Positions 63,773-64,000 of a stretch of DNA of 64,000 bases are shown here, in pieces; the first letter of the stretch is position 1, and each line of letters begins with the position of its first letter. The DNA lies in NCBI GenBank assembly GCA_963832305.1, contig CAWHTU010000002.1, positions 23,333 to 87,332 on the forward strand, read 5' to 3'. The position numbers and the translations under genes are program-made. Source of the stretch: Roseiarcus sp963832305 (GTDB lineage: Bacteria > Pseudomonadota > Alphaproteobacteria > Rhizobiales > Beijerinckiaceae). A model generated the notes under the pieces. That model did no database searches. It had not been told where the DNA came from and worked only from the letters and a program-made list of their open reading frames with translations.

Positions 63773-64000
63773 ATGAGCGCTGCTTTGAAGAGCCGTGCTG
63801 ACCAATACAAGAAAGGGAGATTGCTGCGTTCGAGCGTCCCGCGCGAAGCCCACGCGGAGTTGCACGGCCGGCGTGATCGGGACGCCCTCGCCATTCTCGC
63901 GGAAACGGACGCTGGGCGTGTGCCGCAACTCCGGCCCGAGCGTTACAAGCGCATGATGACGGACCCGTTCGCGTTTCTTCGCGGCGCCGCGGCCGTGATG
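63773..64000 (+). CDS. DUF2252 domain protein, N-terminal part (cut by window end)
   Basis: 76 codons of an open frame that continues beyond the window. The sequence REAHAELHGRRDRDALAILA, ETDAGRVPQLRPERYKRMMT and DPFAFLRGAAAVM is the hallmark start of DUF2252 proteins (about 430 residues, kinase-like fold, function unknown). AGGGA lies about 8 bases before the ATG. Confidence 0.8.
   Translation, partial: MSAALKSRADQYKKGRLLRSSVPREAHAELHGRRDRDALAILAETDAGRVPQLRPERYKRMMTDPFAFLRGAAAVM

Overview
The window is a high-GC (about 65 percent by eye) chromosomal segment with the gene content of an alphaproteobacterium, most likely Hyphomicrobiales (Rhizobiales). Pointers are the DUF2865 protein, a GyrA of alphaproteobacterial type, marC next to gyrA with coaD nearby, a stand-alone glutamyl-tRNA synthetase of about 450 residues, and many short conserved alphaproteobacterial lipoproteins. 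I cannot name the genus. It reads as ordinary chromosome with small accessory patches. I recognised no insertion sequence, prophage or CRISPR array.

Layout: 0-11 kb holds a CorA tail, a BON protein, a GT21 glycosyltransferase, gltX, a DUF2865 protein, xseA, an arylsulfatase, a glutamine amidotransferase, tRNA-Glu(CTC) and a TauE permease. 11-17 kb is an accessory patch: a lower-GC orphan membrane protein, a 958-residue adenylation/carrier/thioesterase enzyme translationally coupled to a YdcF-family protein, and a Tat-exported GH3 enzyme. 17-26 kb has an LLM flavin oxidoreductase, a transglutaminase-like/glutaminase/GltS gene run, an FAD monooxygenase, a TonB-like protein and murI. 26-33 kb has pepN, a PAS histidine kinase and a double cold-shock protein. 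33-36 kb is a complete sugar ABC importer. 36-51 kb has kup, a lipase, an outer-membrane barrel, a GT8 enzyme with a small DMT permease, a Gfo/Idh oxidoreductase, an EmrAB pump, a CDF metal exporter, a glyoxalase-family protein and two SxxK serine hydrolases. 51-64 kb has rarA, coaD, DUF2218, OsmC, a ThDP enzyme, gyrA, marC, a MAPEG protein, a PEP-CTERM protein, an SDR, a glutathione peroxidase, a DoxD/DoxA fusion, a small secreted Cys-rich protein and the start of a DUF2252 gene.

Two features run across the window. First, four intergenic promoter-like sites (8.75, 22.02, 32.72 and 55.23 kb) share a spacer core AAAATCAGAA or a close variant just 3' of the -35. Three of them are followed 100-130 nt later by a conserved block reading Asn-Pro/Ala-Leu-Lys and then by tandem repeats (21 bp x5, 21 bp x4, 10 bp x3). 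This looks like a dispersed repeat family and is my best candidate for something undescribed. Second, at least six otherwise well-conserved genes (LLM oxidoreductase, transglutaminase, FAD monooxygenase, murI, outer-membrane barrel, serine hydrolase) each carry one apparent frameshift. Because murI is normally essential, assembly or sequencing indels are the simplest reading, and those entries should be read as intact genes until tested.
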